Positions 36,090 to 45,343 of a DNA stretch of 55,884 nucleotides are shown here, piece after piece. The stretch is from contig NZ_JARZHH010000071.1 of assembly GCF_029946515.1 (NCBI RefSeq), forward strand, positions 1 through 55,884, in the 5' to 3' direction. The translations under genes and the position numbers were made by a program. Below the pieces are notes generated by a model that was not told the DNA's origin, ran no database searches, and saw only the letters and a list, made by a program, of their open reading frames with translations. Source of the stretch: Polyangium sp. 6x1 (lineage in GTDB: Bacteria > Myxococcota_A > Polyangia > Polyangiales > Polyangiaceae). The stretch's first letter is position 1, and every line of letters starts with the position of its first letter.

Positions 36090-38252
36090 ATGCCCGCACG
36101 CTTCTGGCCCGGTCGCGAGTACCCCTTGGGTTCTTTTTACGACGGATTCGGCGTGAACTTCGCCGTCTTCTCGGAGAATGCCGAGCGGGTCGAGCTGTGC
36201 CTCTTCGAGAGCCCCGACGACCGGTCCGAGCGGGACAGGCTCGTCCTTCCGGAGCGGACCGCGCACGTCTTCCACGGGTACGTCCCGGCGCTCCGCCCGG
36301 GGCAACTCTATGGTTATCGCGTCCACGGCCCCTACGAGCCGACGCGGGGCCTCCGGTTCAACCCACACAAGCTCCTTTGCGATCCGTATGCCCAGGCCGT
36401 CGCGAACGAGGTCGACTGGCGGGCGCCGATGTTCCCCTACGTGCTCGGCCACCCCGACCAGGACCTCGCGATGTGCGAAAAGGACAATGCCTGGGGCGCG
36501 CCGAAGGCCGTCGTCGTCGACAACGTCTTCGACTGGGAAAACGACAAACCCCCGCGGACCCCGTGGCGCGACACGGTGATCTACGAGCTCCACGTCAAAG
36601 GTTTCACCGTGCGGCACCCCGACGTCCCGGCGACGCTGCGGGGCACGTATGCGGCGCTCGCCTCCGAGGCGGTGATCGCCTACCTGAAGAAGCTCGGCGT
36701 CACCGCCGTCGAGCTTTTGCCCGTGCACGAAATGGTCGACGATCAGATGCTCGTCCACCGGGGGCTGCGGAACTACTGGGGATACAATACGCTCTCCTAT
36801 TTCGCGCCGGCGGGCCGGTATGCCTCGATGGGCCGGCGGGGCGAGCAGGTCGCCGAGTTCAAGCGGATGGTGAAGACGCTCCACGCGGCCGGGATCGAGG
36901 TGATCCTCGACGTCGTCTACAACCACACGGCCGAGGGCAACCACCTCGGGCCGATGCTCTGCTACGAGGGCATCGACAACCCCACGTATTACCGGCTCGT
37001 CCCCGGGGATCCGCGGTATTACATGGATTATACCGGCACGGGGAACTCGCTCAACATGCGGCACCCGCAGACGCTCAAGCTCGTCATGGACAGCTTGCGC
37101 TACTGGGTGACGGAGATGCACGTCGATGGCTTCCGCTTCGATCTCGCCTCGACGCTCGCGCGCGAGTTGCACGACGTCGATCGGCTGAGCGCGTTCTTCG
37201 ACATCATCCACCAGGATCCGATCCTCTCGCGCGTAAAGCTCATCGCCGAGCCCTGGGACGTCGGCGAGGGCGGCTACCAGGTGGGCAATTTCCCGGTCCT
37301 GTGGACCGAGTGGAATGGTCGTTATCGCGACGCCGTGCGCCGCTACTGGAAGGGCGACGCTGCCGTCACCGCCGAGCTCGGGTATCGGCTCACCGGGTCG
37401 AGCGATCTTTACGAGGGCGGCGGGCGGCGGCCCACCGCGAGCATCAATTTCGTCACGGCCCACGACGGCTTCACGTTGCGCGACCTCGTGACGTACGACC
37501 ACAAGCACAACGAGGCGAACGGCGAGGAGAACCGCGACGGGGCCGACGGCAACGACAGCTGGAATCACGGCGTCGAGGGCGAGACCGACGATCCGGCCAT
37601 CGTGGCCCTGCGGGATCGACAGATGCGGAATTTCTTCACGACCTTGATGATCTCGCAGGGCGTGCCGATGATCTGCGGCGGCGACGAGATCGCCCGGACC
37701 CAGCGCGGGAACAACAATGCTTATTGCCAGGACAGCGAGATCTCCTGGCATGCGTGGGAGATCGACGCGCGGCAGCGTTCGATGCTGGATTTCGTCCGGC
37801 GCCTCTCGGCGTTCCGGCACGAGCAGCCAGTGCTGCACCGGAAGAAGTTTTTCTCGGGCGGCTACATCCGCGGCAGCGAGATGAAGGACATCGTCTGGTT
37901 CCGGCCGGACGGCCGGGAGATGCGCGCCGAGGACTGGCAGAACCCGCACGGGCGGGCCCTCCAGATGTTCCTCAACGGTGACGCCATTCCCTCGACCGAC
38001 GCGTATGGCGAGCCCATCGTGGGCGATACGCTCCTCGTCCTCTGCAATGCGCACCACGAGCCGATGCCGTTCGTCCTGCCGGCCATCGAGTGGGGCGAGC
38101 GCTGGGAGGTCGTCATCGATACCCGCACCGCGGAGGCGCCGGACATCGGCCTGCCGACCGGGGCGGGCGAGCAATACGTCCTCGAATCGCGCTCGATGGC
38201 GGTGCTCCGCCTTTGCCCCAAGCAAGAGCCCGGCGCGAAGAGCGCGCTCTGA
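36090..38252 (+). CDS. glgX: Glycogen debranching enzyme GlgX (isoamylase type)
   Basis: The protein has 720 residues, the normal length. An N-terminal carbohydrate-binding/isoamylase domain begins [24 protein letters not shown]. The GH13 barrel has the nucleophile Asp351 ([11 protein letters not shown]), acid/base Glu387 ([18 protein letters not shown]) and Asp459 ([14 protein letters not shown]). The enzyme cuts alpha-1,6 branches of glycogen and releases linear malto-oligosaccharides, the substrate of TreY. It is the first gene of glgX-treY-treZ, with 3 nt to treY. A start at 36024 is possible but adds residues outside the family's usual N-terminus. Confidence 0.96.
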   Translation: MPARFWPGREYPLGSFYDGFGVNFAVFSENAERVELCLFESPDDRSERDRLVLPERTAHVFHGYVPALRPGQLYGYRVHGPYEPTRGLRFNPHKLLCDPYAQAVANEVDWRAPMFPYVLGHPDQDLAMCEKDNAWGAPKAVVVDNVFDWENDKPPRTPWRDTVIYELHVKGFTVRHPDVPATLRGTYAALASEAVIAYLKKLGVTAVELLPVHEMVDDQMLVHRGLRNYWGYNTLSYFAPAGRYASMGRRGEQVAEFKRMVKTLHAAGIEVILDVVYNHTAEGNHLGPMLCYEGIDNPTYYRLVPGDPRYYMDYTGTGNSLNMRHPQTLKLVMDSLRYWVTEMHVDGFRFDLASTLARELHDVDRLSAFFDIIHQDPILSRVKLIAEPWDVGEGGYQVGNFPVLWTEWNGRYRDAVRRYWKGDAAVTAELGYRLTGSSDLYEGGGRRPTASINFVTAHDGFTLRDLVTYDHKHNEANGEENRDGADGNDSWNHGVEGETDDPAIVALRDRQMRNFFTTLMISQGVPMICGGDEIARTQRGNNNAYCQDSEISWHAWEIDARQRSMLDFVRRLSAFRHEQPVLHRKKFFSGGYIRGSEMKDIVWFRPDGREMRAEDWQNPHGRALQMFLNGDAIPSTDAYGEPIVGDTLLVLCNAHHEPMPFVLPAIEWGERWEVVIDTRTAEAPDIGLPTGAGEQYVLESRSMAVLRLCPKQEPGAKSAL

Positions 38253-38255
38253 GGG

Positions 38256-41200
38256 ATGACCATGATGCAGATGGATTCGACCGACAAGGCATCCCCGCAA
38301 GGCTCGAAGGCCGCCGAAGCAGATCCCGCCGAGGGGCTCTACGAAACCATTCTCACGGGCGCGCGCGTGCCCGGGGCGACCTATCGTGTCCAGCTGAACC
38401 ACGCGTTCACGTTCCAGGACGCCGCGGCCATCGTGGAGTACCTCGACCTGCTCGGCGTGACGGATCTTTATGCGTCGCCGTTCTTCAAGGCGCGACCGGG
38501 CAGCATGCACGGCTACGACCTCGTCGATCACAACAGCCTGAACCCCGAGATCGGCACGGGCGCCGATTTCGACGCCCTACACGAGCGGCTCGCCGCCCGC
38601 GGGATGGGGCTCGTCCTCGATTTCGTACCGAACCACATGGGCGTCCACACGGCCGAGAACGCCTGGTGGATGGACGTGCTCGAAAATGGACCGAGCTCGC
38701 TCTACGCGCCGTTCTTCGACATCGATTGGCACCCGCTGAAGAGCGAGCTCGAGCGGCGGGTCCTCCTGCCGGTGCTCGGCGAGCATTACGGCAAGGTGCT
38801 GGAGAACGGCGAGCTTCAGCTCTCGTTCGATCACGGGGCGTTTTTCGTGCGCTGTTATGGCAATCCCTTGCCGCTCTCGCCCCGCACCTTCCCGCTCATC
38901 CTGGAGCCGATCATGCCCTCGCTGGCCCGCGCGCTCGGCGAGGAGGACGACGTGGTCCTCGAGCTCATGAGCATCATCACGGGCCTCGGGCATTTGCCGC
39001 CGCAGGCCGAGACGCACCGATCGAAGGTGATGGAGCGCCGGCGCGAGAAAGAGATCTTGAAGCGGCGGCTCGCGGACCTCGTCGCCGAGTCGCCCGCGGT
39101 CGCGCGGGCGATCGAGGAGCGGATCGGCGTGATGAACGGGCAAAAAGGCGATCCGCGGAGCTTCGACGCGCTCGACGCGCTCCTCGAAAATCAGGCCTAC
39201 CGGCTGAGCTACTGGCGCGTGGCCGCCGAGGAGGTCAATTACCGGCGCTTCTTCGACATCAACGACCTCGGGGCGATCCGGATGGAAAACCCCGCGGTCT
39301 TCGAGGAGGCGCACCGGCTCTTGTTCCAGCTCATGGACGAGGGAAAGGTCACGGGGCTCCGGATCGATCACCCGGACGGCCTCTGGGCGCCTTCCACGTA
39401 TTTCTGCCGGCTCCAGCGCACGTTTTTCCTTCACCGCGCGCGCCGCGAGCTCGCGGCGGCCGAGGACGGCAAGGGCGCGGCGGCGGCGCTGCAATCGCTC
39501 CTCCTGAGCCGCTTCGATCGCGACGCCGAGAAGCGCCCGGAGGATCCGCCGCGGCCCCTTTACATCGCCGTGGAGAAGATCCTCTCGCGCAGCGAGGAGC
39601 TGCCGCGCGACTGGGCGGTGCAGGGGACGAGCGGCTACGACTTCACCGCGCTCGCCTCCGCGCTCTTCGTGGATCGGAGCGCCGAGCGGACGATCACCTC
39701 CATTTACGAGGGGTTCACGGGCCTCCACCTCGATTTCGGCACGCTCGCGTACCAGAAGAAAAAGGTCATCCTGGTGAGCTCGCTCGCGAGCGAGCTCAAC
39801 GTTCTCGCGAGCGAGCTCAATCGTATCTCCGAGCGGGATCGCCATACCCGCGATTTCACGCTCGGCACGCTCACGGACGCGCTGCGCGAGGTCATCGCGT
39901 GTTTCCCGGTGTACCGGACATACCTCCACGAGGGCACGACGAACGTGGCGCCGCGCGACGCGGCGGCCATTCGTGCGGCCTTGCGGGCGGCGCGGCGGCG
40001 CAATCCCACGACGGACGCCTCGGTGTACACGTTCCTCGGCGGGCTCCTGCTCCTCGAACGCCCGCCGCGCCTCTCGGAGCAGGAGCTCGCGAGCCGCCGC
40101 GATTTCGTGATGCGATTCCAGCAGCTCACGGGGCCCGTGACCGCGAAGGGGCTGGAGGATACGGCGTTTTACGTGTACAACCGCCTCGTCTCGCTGAACG
40201 AGGTCGGCGGCGAGCCGGAGCGGTTCGGGATCGGCGTGGACGATCTCCACCGCGGGAACGAGGCGCGGCAGAGGCTCTGGCCCTCGTCGATGCTGACGAC
40301 CACGACCCACGACACGAAACGGAGCGAGGACGTCCGCGCCCGGATCCACGTGCTCTCCGAGGTGCCCTCGGAATGGGCGGGCACCTTGTATCGCCTGGCC
40401 GAGGCGAGCGCGCCGTTCCGCGAGGAGCTCGAAGGGATCTCTGCGCCCGATCGCAACGAGGAGTACCTGTATTACCAGACCTTGCTCGGGACCTGGCCTT
40501 TCGGCGCCGAATCGGCCTCGGCCGCGTACGTCGAGCGGATCGTCGACTACATGCGCAAGGCCACGAAGGAGGCGAAGGTCAATACCTCGTGGACCAATGC
40601 GGATCCCACGTACGACGCCGCCGTCGAGCACTTCGTCCGCAAGACGCTCGCGGACGGGCCCGAGACGCGGCCCTTCCGCGAGGCGCTGCTCCCGCTCGCG
40701 CGCACCGTGGCCTACCACGGCATGTGGGGCTCGCTCGCGCAACTCCTCCTGAAGCTCACGTCGCCCGGCGTGCCCGACATTTATCAAGGGAACGAGCTCT
40801 GGGATTTCAGCCTCGTCGACCCGGACAACCGCCGGCCCGTCGATTTCGAGGTCCGAAAGCGGCTCCTCGCGGAGATCGAGGAGCGGCGGCGCGCGCCCGA
40901 ATCCAGGGCGGCGCTCGTGCGCGCGCTCGTGGAGAATGCGAGTGACGGCCGCATCAAGCTTTACGTCACCCGGATCGCCCTCGAAGCGCGGCAGAAGACG
41001 CGATCGCTCTTCGGTTCGGAGGGCGTTTACGTGCCGCTCGGGACCTCGGGGGCCCTCAAGGATCACGTGGTCGCTTTCGCGCGGCGGACCCGGGACCAGG
41101 AGATCCTCGTCGCGACCCCGCGCCTCACCGCGCGGCTCGCGAGTGGGCGGAGCGAGCCGCCGATCGGCGCCGTCTGGGGGGAGACCATGCTCCGGATCGA

Positions 41201-41372
41201 TCCGCCGTCCGGCGAGGCCACGAAATCCGTATACGAGAACCTCTTCACCGGCGAGACGATCGAAGCAACGCCGGCGGACGCTGGGCTCGTATTGCCCGTC
41301 TCGCGCGTGCTCGGCGGCTTTCCGGTGGCGCTGCTCGTGCGGCAGGCGGAGGGAGGCGAAGGGTTGTCGTGA
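38256..41372 (+). CDS. treY: Malto-oligosyltrehalose synthase TreY
   Basis: The product has 1038 residues, slightly long for the family. After a short variable start, ATYRVQLNHAFTFQDAAAIV...YLDLLGVTDLYASPFFKARPGSMHGYDLVDH is the diagnostic TreY opening. Catalytic residues visible are Asp371 (GLRIDHPDGLW), Glu440 (IAVEKIL) and Asp686 (TTTHDTKRSEDVRAR). The enzyme turns the reducing-end glucose of a maltodextrin into an alpha,alpha-1,1 bond. GAGGG at 38251-38255 fits the ATG at 38262 better than the one at 38256, so the true protein may be two residues shorter. It overlaps treZ by 4 nt (GTGA), giving translational coupling. Confidence 0.96.
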   Translation: MTMMQMDSTDKASPQGSKAAEADPAEGLYETILTGARVPGATYRVQLNHAFTFQDAAAIVEYLDLLGVTDLYASPFFKARPGSMHGYDLVDHNSLNPEIGTGADFDALHERLAARGMGLVLDFVPNHMGVHTAENAWWMDVLENGPSSLYAPFFDIDWHPLKSELERRVLLPVLGEHYGKVLENGELQLSFDHGAFFVRCYGNPLPLSPRTFPLILEPIMPSLARALGEEDDVVLELMSIITGLGHLPPQAETHRSKVMERRREKEILKRRLADLVAESPAVARAIEERIGVMNGQKGDPRSFDALDALLENQAYRLSYWRVAAEEVNYRRFFDINDLGAIRMENPAVFEEAHRLLFQLMDEGKVTGLRIDHPDGLWAPSTYFCRLQRTFFLHRARRELAAAEDGKGAAAALQSLLLSRFDRDAEKRPEDPPRPLYIAVEKILSRSEELPRDWAVQGTSGYDFTALASALFVDRSAERTITSIYEGFTGLHLDFGTLAYQKKKVILVSSLASELNVLASELNRISERDRHTRDFTLGTLTDALREVIACFPVYRTYLHEGTTNVAPRDAAAIRAALRAARRRNPTTDASVYTFLGGLLLLERPPRLSEQELASRRDFVMRFQQLTGPVTAKGLEDTAFYVYNRLVSLNEVGGEPERFGIGVDDLHRGNEARQRLWPSSMLTTTTHDTKRSEDVRARIHVLSEVPSEWAGTLYRLAEASAPFREELEGISAPDRNEEYLYYQTLLGTWPFGAESASAAYVERIVDYMRKATKEAKVNTSWTNADPTYDAAVEHFVRKTLADGPETRPFREALLPLARTVAYHGMWGSLAQLLLKLTSPGVPDIYQGNELWDFSLVDPDNRRPVDFEVRKRLLAEIEERRRAPESRAALVRALVENASDGRIKLYVTRIALEARQKTRSLFGSEGVYVPLGTSGALKDHVVAFARRTRDQEILVATPRLTARLASGRSEPPIGAVWGETMLRIDPPSGEATKSVYENLFTGETIEATPADAGLVLPVSRVLGGFPVALLVRQAEGGEGLS

Positions 41373-43228
41373 AGAACCACCGGAGCATCCCTCCGCTCGG
41401 CGCGTGTTTCGATGAAAACGACGTCGTTTTTCGTGTCTGGGCGCCCGATCACGATCGCGCCGAGGCCGTCCTGTACGACGCGGATGCCGTGACCGAGCGG
41501 GTGCGTCTCCCCATGGAGGCCGAGCCCGGCGGGTTTTTCCGGGCGCGCGTGGGCGCGCCCGGAACCGAGGCGTCGGTGCTCTACAAATTCGGCGTGGGCG
41601 GCGCGGGGCCGTTTCCCGATCCCTATTCGCGCTCGCAGCCGTTCGGCGTGCACGGGCCGTCGGAGGCCAGGCGCTCGTCATTCACGTGGACCGACCAGGG
41701 GTTTGGCGGGGTGAGCCTCGACGATCTGGTCATCCAGGAGATCCATGTGGGCACGGCGACGGCCGAGGGCACGTTCGAGGCGCTGATCCCACGCCTCTCC
41801 GAGCTTCGTTCGCTCGGGATCACGGCCCTCGAGTTGATGCCGCTCGCGAGCTTCCCCGGGCGCTGGAACTGGGGCTACGACGGCGTTTGTCTCTACGCAC
41901 CCCAGGTCTCGTACGGGGGGCCGCTCGGGCTCATGCGCCTCGTCGACGCGGCGCACGCGCACGGGCTCGCGGTGATCATCGACGCCGTGTACAATCACCT
42001 CGGGCCCGACGGCAATTACCTCCGCGCTTACACGCGGCGTTATTTCACGGATCGGCACCAGACGCCGTGGGGCGAGGGGCTCGACGTCGACGGAAGAGAG
42101 TCGGGGCCCGTCCGGGAGTTCCTCGCGCGGAGCGCGGAGATGTGGATCCGCGACTATCACGCCGACGGGCTCCGGCTCGACGCGACCCACGAGATCCGCG
42201 ACGACGGCGATCCGCACATCCTGCGCGAGATCGCCGAGCGCGCCCGCCGCGCGGGTGGGGGCAAACGAATCGTGGTCATCGCCGAGGACGAGCGCAACGA
42301 CGAGCGCCTCGTCCGGCCCGTGGACGAGGGCGGGCTCGGGCTCGACGCGGTCTGGGCCGACGATTTCCACCACCAGATGCGCCGCGCGTTCGCCGGGGAC
42401 GAGGACGGTTATTTTCAGGATTTTTCCGGGAGCGCCGCGGACATCGCCCGTACCCTGAACGAGGGCTGGTTTTATCACGGACAAACCTCATCGCGGACGG
42501 GCAAGCCGCGGGGGACGTCGGCGCGTTCGATCGCGCCGACGCGGCTCGTCCATTGCATCCAGAATCACGACCAGATCGGCAATCGCGCGCTCGGGGACCG
42601 CCTCGGCGAGAGCGTGAGCCCCGCGGCGTTCCGGGCGATGAGCGCGCTTCTTTTGCTCTCGCCGTACGTGCCTCTGCTCTTCATGGGGCAGGAGTGGAAT
42701 GCGAGGACGCGCTTTCAATACTTCACGGATCATCACGTGGAGCTCGGTCGCCTCGTGACGGAGGGGCGGCGGAAGGAATTCTCCGCGTTCGCGTCGTTCC
42801 AGGGCGCGGAAATCCCCGATCCGCAGGCGGAGTCGACGTTCCTCGCCTCGAAGCTCTCGTACGAGGAGCGGGACATGCCCGAGCACGCCGGCGTGCGCGA
42901 GCTTCATCGCGAGCTCCTGCAATTGCGCGCGGGCCATCCGGCCCTGCGTGCGCGGGAGCGGGGTACGTTCGAGGCCCGCGCGGTGGGCGAGGGCGCGCTC
43001 GTGCTCACGCGGCGGGGCGGCGGGAAGGAAATATCGGTCTGGGTGAACGTGCGCGGGAGGCTCGAGGCGAAGCTCCCGAAGGGGTTGTCCTACCAGCTCA
43101 TTCTCGCGACCGAGGAAGGCCGCTTCGGCGGCGCGGGGGGCGAGACCGCGCGGGCGGGCCTCGCGGAGGGGGAGGTGCGGCTCGACGGGCCGGCCGCGCT
43201 GGTGGTAGAGTCGCGGGCACCCGCGTGA
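41369..43228 (+). CDS. treZ: Malto-oligosyltrehalose trehalohydrolase TreZ
   Basis: The product has 619 residues. The N-terminal domain (GACFDENDVVFRVWAPDHDRAEAVLY) is typical for TreZ. The GH13 catalytic residues are Asp271 (DGLRLDATHEI), Glu306 (IAEDERND) and Asp401 (CIQNHDQIGNRALG). The enzyme hydrolyses the alpha-1,4 bond next to the trehalose unit made by TreY and releases trehalose, shortening the chain by two glucoses. The GTG start at 41369 overlaps the treY stop. With glgX and treY it forms a complete route from glycogen to trehalose, used for osmotic or desiccation protection, for example in spores. Confidence 0.96.
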   Translation: MKNHRSIPPLGACFDENDVVFRVWAPDHDRAEAVLYDADAVTERVRLPMEAEPGGFFRARVGAPGTEASVLYKFGVGGAGPFPDPYSRSQPFGVHGPSEARRSSFTWTDQGFGGVSLDDLVIQEIHVGTATAEGTFEALIPRLSELRSLGITALELMPLASFPGRWNWGYDGVCLYAPQVSYGGPLGLMRLVDAAHAHGLAVIIDAVYNHLGPDGNYLRAYTRRYFTDRHQTPWGEGLDVDGRESGPVREFLARSAEMWIRDYHADGLRLDATHEIRDDGDPHILREIAERARRAGGGKRIVVIAEDERNDERLVRPVDEGGLGLDAVWADDFHHQMRRAFAGDEDGYFQDFSGSAADIARTLNEGWFYHGQTSSRTGKPRGTSARSIAPTRLVHCIQNHDQIGNRALGDRLGESVSPAAFRAMSALLLLSPYVPLLFMGQEWNARTRFQYFTDHHVELGRLVTEGRRKEFSAFASFQGAEIPDPQAESTFLASKLSYEERDMPEHAGVRELHRELLQLRAGHPALRARERGTFEARAVGEGALVLTRRGGGKEISVWVNVRGRLEAKLPKGLSYQLILATEEGRFGGAGGETARAGLAEGEVRLDGPAALVVESRAPA

Positions 43229-43692
43229 GCGTCCGCCTGGTCCTCGATAGCTCGGTGCTCATCGCCGCGATGAAAGAAGGCGATCCCGGCCACGCGGACG
43301 CGGTCGATTTCCTCGATCGTCTGCGCGCCGCCCATGCGGCCGGCCAGGCTGAGGTCTTCGCGCCTCCGGAGCTCTGGATCGAGGTGCGCGCCGCGGCGCA
43401 GAAGCTCCGGCGGGTCGTGGTCGCCCCGCACGGGCGGGGCATGGACGAGCTCCTCGCCACGCTCGGCGTCGAGCTCGTGCCGATCACGAGCGTCGAGGAG
43501 ATCGACGCGTTTTTCGAGCGCCTCGCGCGTCACCTGCGGGATCGCGCCCCGTTCACGAATGCGACGGACCTCGTCTACCTGTGGGTCGCGTTCCGGCGGG
43601 CCGCGGCGCTCGTGACGCTCGACGCCGGCCTGATCAAGTATCACGGAATGGTTTGCGACGTCATGCGCCCCTTCCACGTTCGCCTGGATTGA
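43225..43692 (+). CDS. PIN-domain ribonuclease-like protein
   Basis: The product has 155 residues. The PIN acidic residues are in order: Asp8 (LVLDSSVLI), Glu53 (PPELWIEVRAA), Asp115 (TNATDLVYLWVA) and Asp133 (LVTLDAGLI). The GTG start overlaps the treZ stop by 4 nt (GTGA), so it is read as the fourth gene of the trehalose operon. PIN proteins are Mg-dependent RNases, and most are VapC-type toxins with an antitoxin gene just upstream. No antitoxin-sized gene is present here; the upstream gene is treZ. It may be an orphan RNase, or its antitoxin may lie elsewhere. Confidence 0.82.
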   Translation: MSVRLVLDSSVLIAAMKEGDPGHADAVDFLDRLRAAHAAGQAEVFAPPELWIEVRAAAQKLRRVVVAPHGRGMDELLATLGVELVPITSVEEIDAFFERLARHLRDRAPFTNATDLVYLWVAFRRAAALVTLDAGLIKYHGMVCDVMRPFHVRLD

Positions 43693-43797
43693 CCGCGGGA
43701 CGGCGGTCGAGCCGAGCCACGGCGCGCCGCTTGTATCGGGAAAACGTCGGCACCACGTCCGCTCTTGCCGCGAGAGGAACGCGGGGAGGAGGACGAC

Positions 43798-44208
43798 GTG
43801 AAGCAGCCGAAACCGCCGCAGGCCACGACGCCGGACAAGCATCCCGAGGAATACCTGCACGACCTCAACCCGACCGCGCTCGCCGGGCAGAACATCGGAA
43901 AGGACGCGCCGCACCCGGAGAAGGAGGAGGGGCACAGCGCCTACGACATCAAGGAGGCCCACGACGCCCTGCCGGATCTGACGGCGGACGAGCTGCGCGA
44001 GCTGCGCGTGCTGCCGCCCGGCACGCCGCTCCTCGAGAATGCGACGTACATGGATATCCGGCACCGCGAGCGCGGCGAGATCCTCGGACGCGCCGGCCTG
44101 TTCGCGGACGACGTGCACTGGTACGTGCTGAAGAGGGAGGTCGATTACGAGCTCTGGAACAAGCTGCTCGGCATCCACCACGTGAAGCGGACCGGCACCG
44201 GAGGGTAA
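43798..44208 (+). CDS. Small conserved hydrophilic protein, unknown function
   Basis: The product has 136 residues from the GTG at 43798, which has a strong GGAGGAGG site 6 nt upstream; a TTG at 43765 is the weaker alternative. It has no signal peptide, membrane segment or Cys. It is charged and divides into a Pro/His/Lys-rich start (~1-50) and a compact part (~60-130): DLTADELRELRVLPPGTPLLENATYMDI...GEILGRAGLFADDVHWYVLKREVDYELWNKLLG. I do not recognise a named domain. It stands alone, 105 bp after the PIN gene and just before a strong terminator. Confidence 0.75.
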   Translation: MKQPKPPQATTPDKHPEEYLHDLNPTALAGQNIGKDAPHPEKEEGHSAYDIKEAHDALPDLTADELRELRVLPPGTPLLENATYMDIRHRERGEILGRAGLFADDVHWYVLKREVDYELWNKLLGIHHVKRTGTGG

Positions 44209-44234
44209 ACCTCGGCGGGGGACCGAGCCGAGAG

Positions 44235-44271
44235 GCGCCGGCCGCAGGGGCGGGTGAGGCCGGCGCGGGTT
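44235..44271 (+). terminator. Rho-independent terminator
   Basis: A 9-bp stem GCGCCGGCC/GGCCGGCGC (44235-44243 with 44258-44266) is followed by GGG and five T. It sits between convergent genes and ends the transcript of the small conserved protein. Confidence 0.88.
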
Positions 44272-44273
44272 TT

Positions 44274-45161
44274 TCAGGGCGCGACGCCGCGCGCGGACAG
44301 GTTTCCCTCGAACGGCGCTCCCGGGCAGCTCCCGAGCGCCGCCGGGGCCGCGAGCGTGAAATCGATTTCGATACGCGTGCCGTCGATCGTGCCCTTCACG
44401 ATCGACGCCGGCCCCCCGCAGAAGAACGCGACCTGCGCCTGGTCGAACGGATACGCGAGATGAGCCTCGTCGATGGTCGTCTCGAACGAGCCTTCCCCGA
44501 CGGGCGCATGCAGCTTCATTTCGAGCAGCCCTCGCTTGCCCGCGACCTCGAATTCCACTTCGCACGCCTTTCCGGTGCACGAGAGGCTGTCCGCGCCGCC
44601 GAGCGCCACCCCGCCGAGCGTGCCTCCGAGCTCGGTATGGAGCCCCGTCATCAGGTCGCCTCGGAGCGAGGCCGTCACGACGTCCGTCGTGGCCTCGCCG
44701 CCGGGGCAAGCGCCGAGGCGCGTGAGCGAGGGCAACGTGAATGCGGCTTTGTCCGGCGTGGATCCGCGGGTCACCGAGCTGTTTGTTCCGACGCACAGGA
44801 TCTCGCTCGGCGCGTCGGGGGATGATATCGAAACGATGCCGACGGCCGGCGTCACCGATTGATCTTCCTCCACGTCGCCGATGCCCCAGAATCGCGCGCT
44901 GAGCGCGCCGTCCGCGGGGTCGTCCGTGACCTGATACTCGGCCGAGATGCGCCACGCGCCGCCCGTTTGCATGCGCGACATGCCGCCCAAGCAATAGGCC
45001 TGCTCCGCCGAAGCGCCGTTCAGCGTGCCGTCGGTTTCGAGGATCGCCGCGCAGGAGGGCGCGGGGTCGGGCGGTTCGCTCGGCGCATTCTCGGCGCCGC
45101 ACGCCGACACCGAGAGAATCGCCAGGGAAGACAGGATGCCGAGGATCGAATGTGCACGCAT
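44274..45161 (-). CDS. Lipoprotein of unknown function
   Basis: The product has 295 residues. The leader (ILGILSSLAILSVSACG) ends in a good lipobox (VSAC). The mature part is strand-rich with several Cys pairs (SCAAILETDGTLNGASAEQAYC; CTGKACEVEFEV; FFCGGPAS...LGSCPGAPF) and looks like two similar beta sandwich halves. I do not recognise the family. The ATG at 45161 has a near-perfect GGAGGAGAA ribosome site. It is followed on the minus strand by the terminator region shared with the small conserved protein. Confidence 0.78.
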   Translation of the reverse strand: MRAHSILGILSSLAILSVSACGAENAPSEPPDPAPSCAAILETDGTLNGASAEQAYCLGGMSRMQTGGAWRISAEYQVTDDPADGALSARFWGIGDVEEDQSVTPAVGIVSISSPDAPSEILCVGTNSSVTRGSTPDKAAFTLPSLTRLGACPGGEATTDVVTASLRGDLMTGLHTELGGTLGGVALGGADSLSCTGKACEVEFEVAGKRGLLEMKLHAPVGEGSFETTIDEAHLAYPFDQAQVAFFCGGPASIVKGTIDGTRIEIDFTLAAPAALGSCPGAPFEGNLSARGVAP

Positions 45162-45343
45162 GAGGTTCTCCTCCCGAGGATGGGGGATCGTTTGATAGGA
45201 CCTCGTATTGGCAACCGGCGTGCCAGCGCGCGGAGGGCGCGTTTTCAAGCGGGAAAACCGGGGGGAGGGGAGGGGCTGGGGCGCGCGTTGCTCGAATTGA
45301 GCAGATGTCGCTCGCCTGGAATTTCACACCGGGCGGCAGGACT

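Noticed and set aside
38577-41681. 1034-codon antisense frame opposite treY
   Set aside because: The plus strand holds an unmistakable TreY with catalytic residues; the antisense frame has no domain and crosses into treZ.
43225-43692. A full VapBC toxin-antitoxin module
   Set aside because: Only the PIN protein is present; the upstream gene is treZ and no small antitoxin-like frame with a ribosome site was found.
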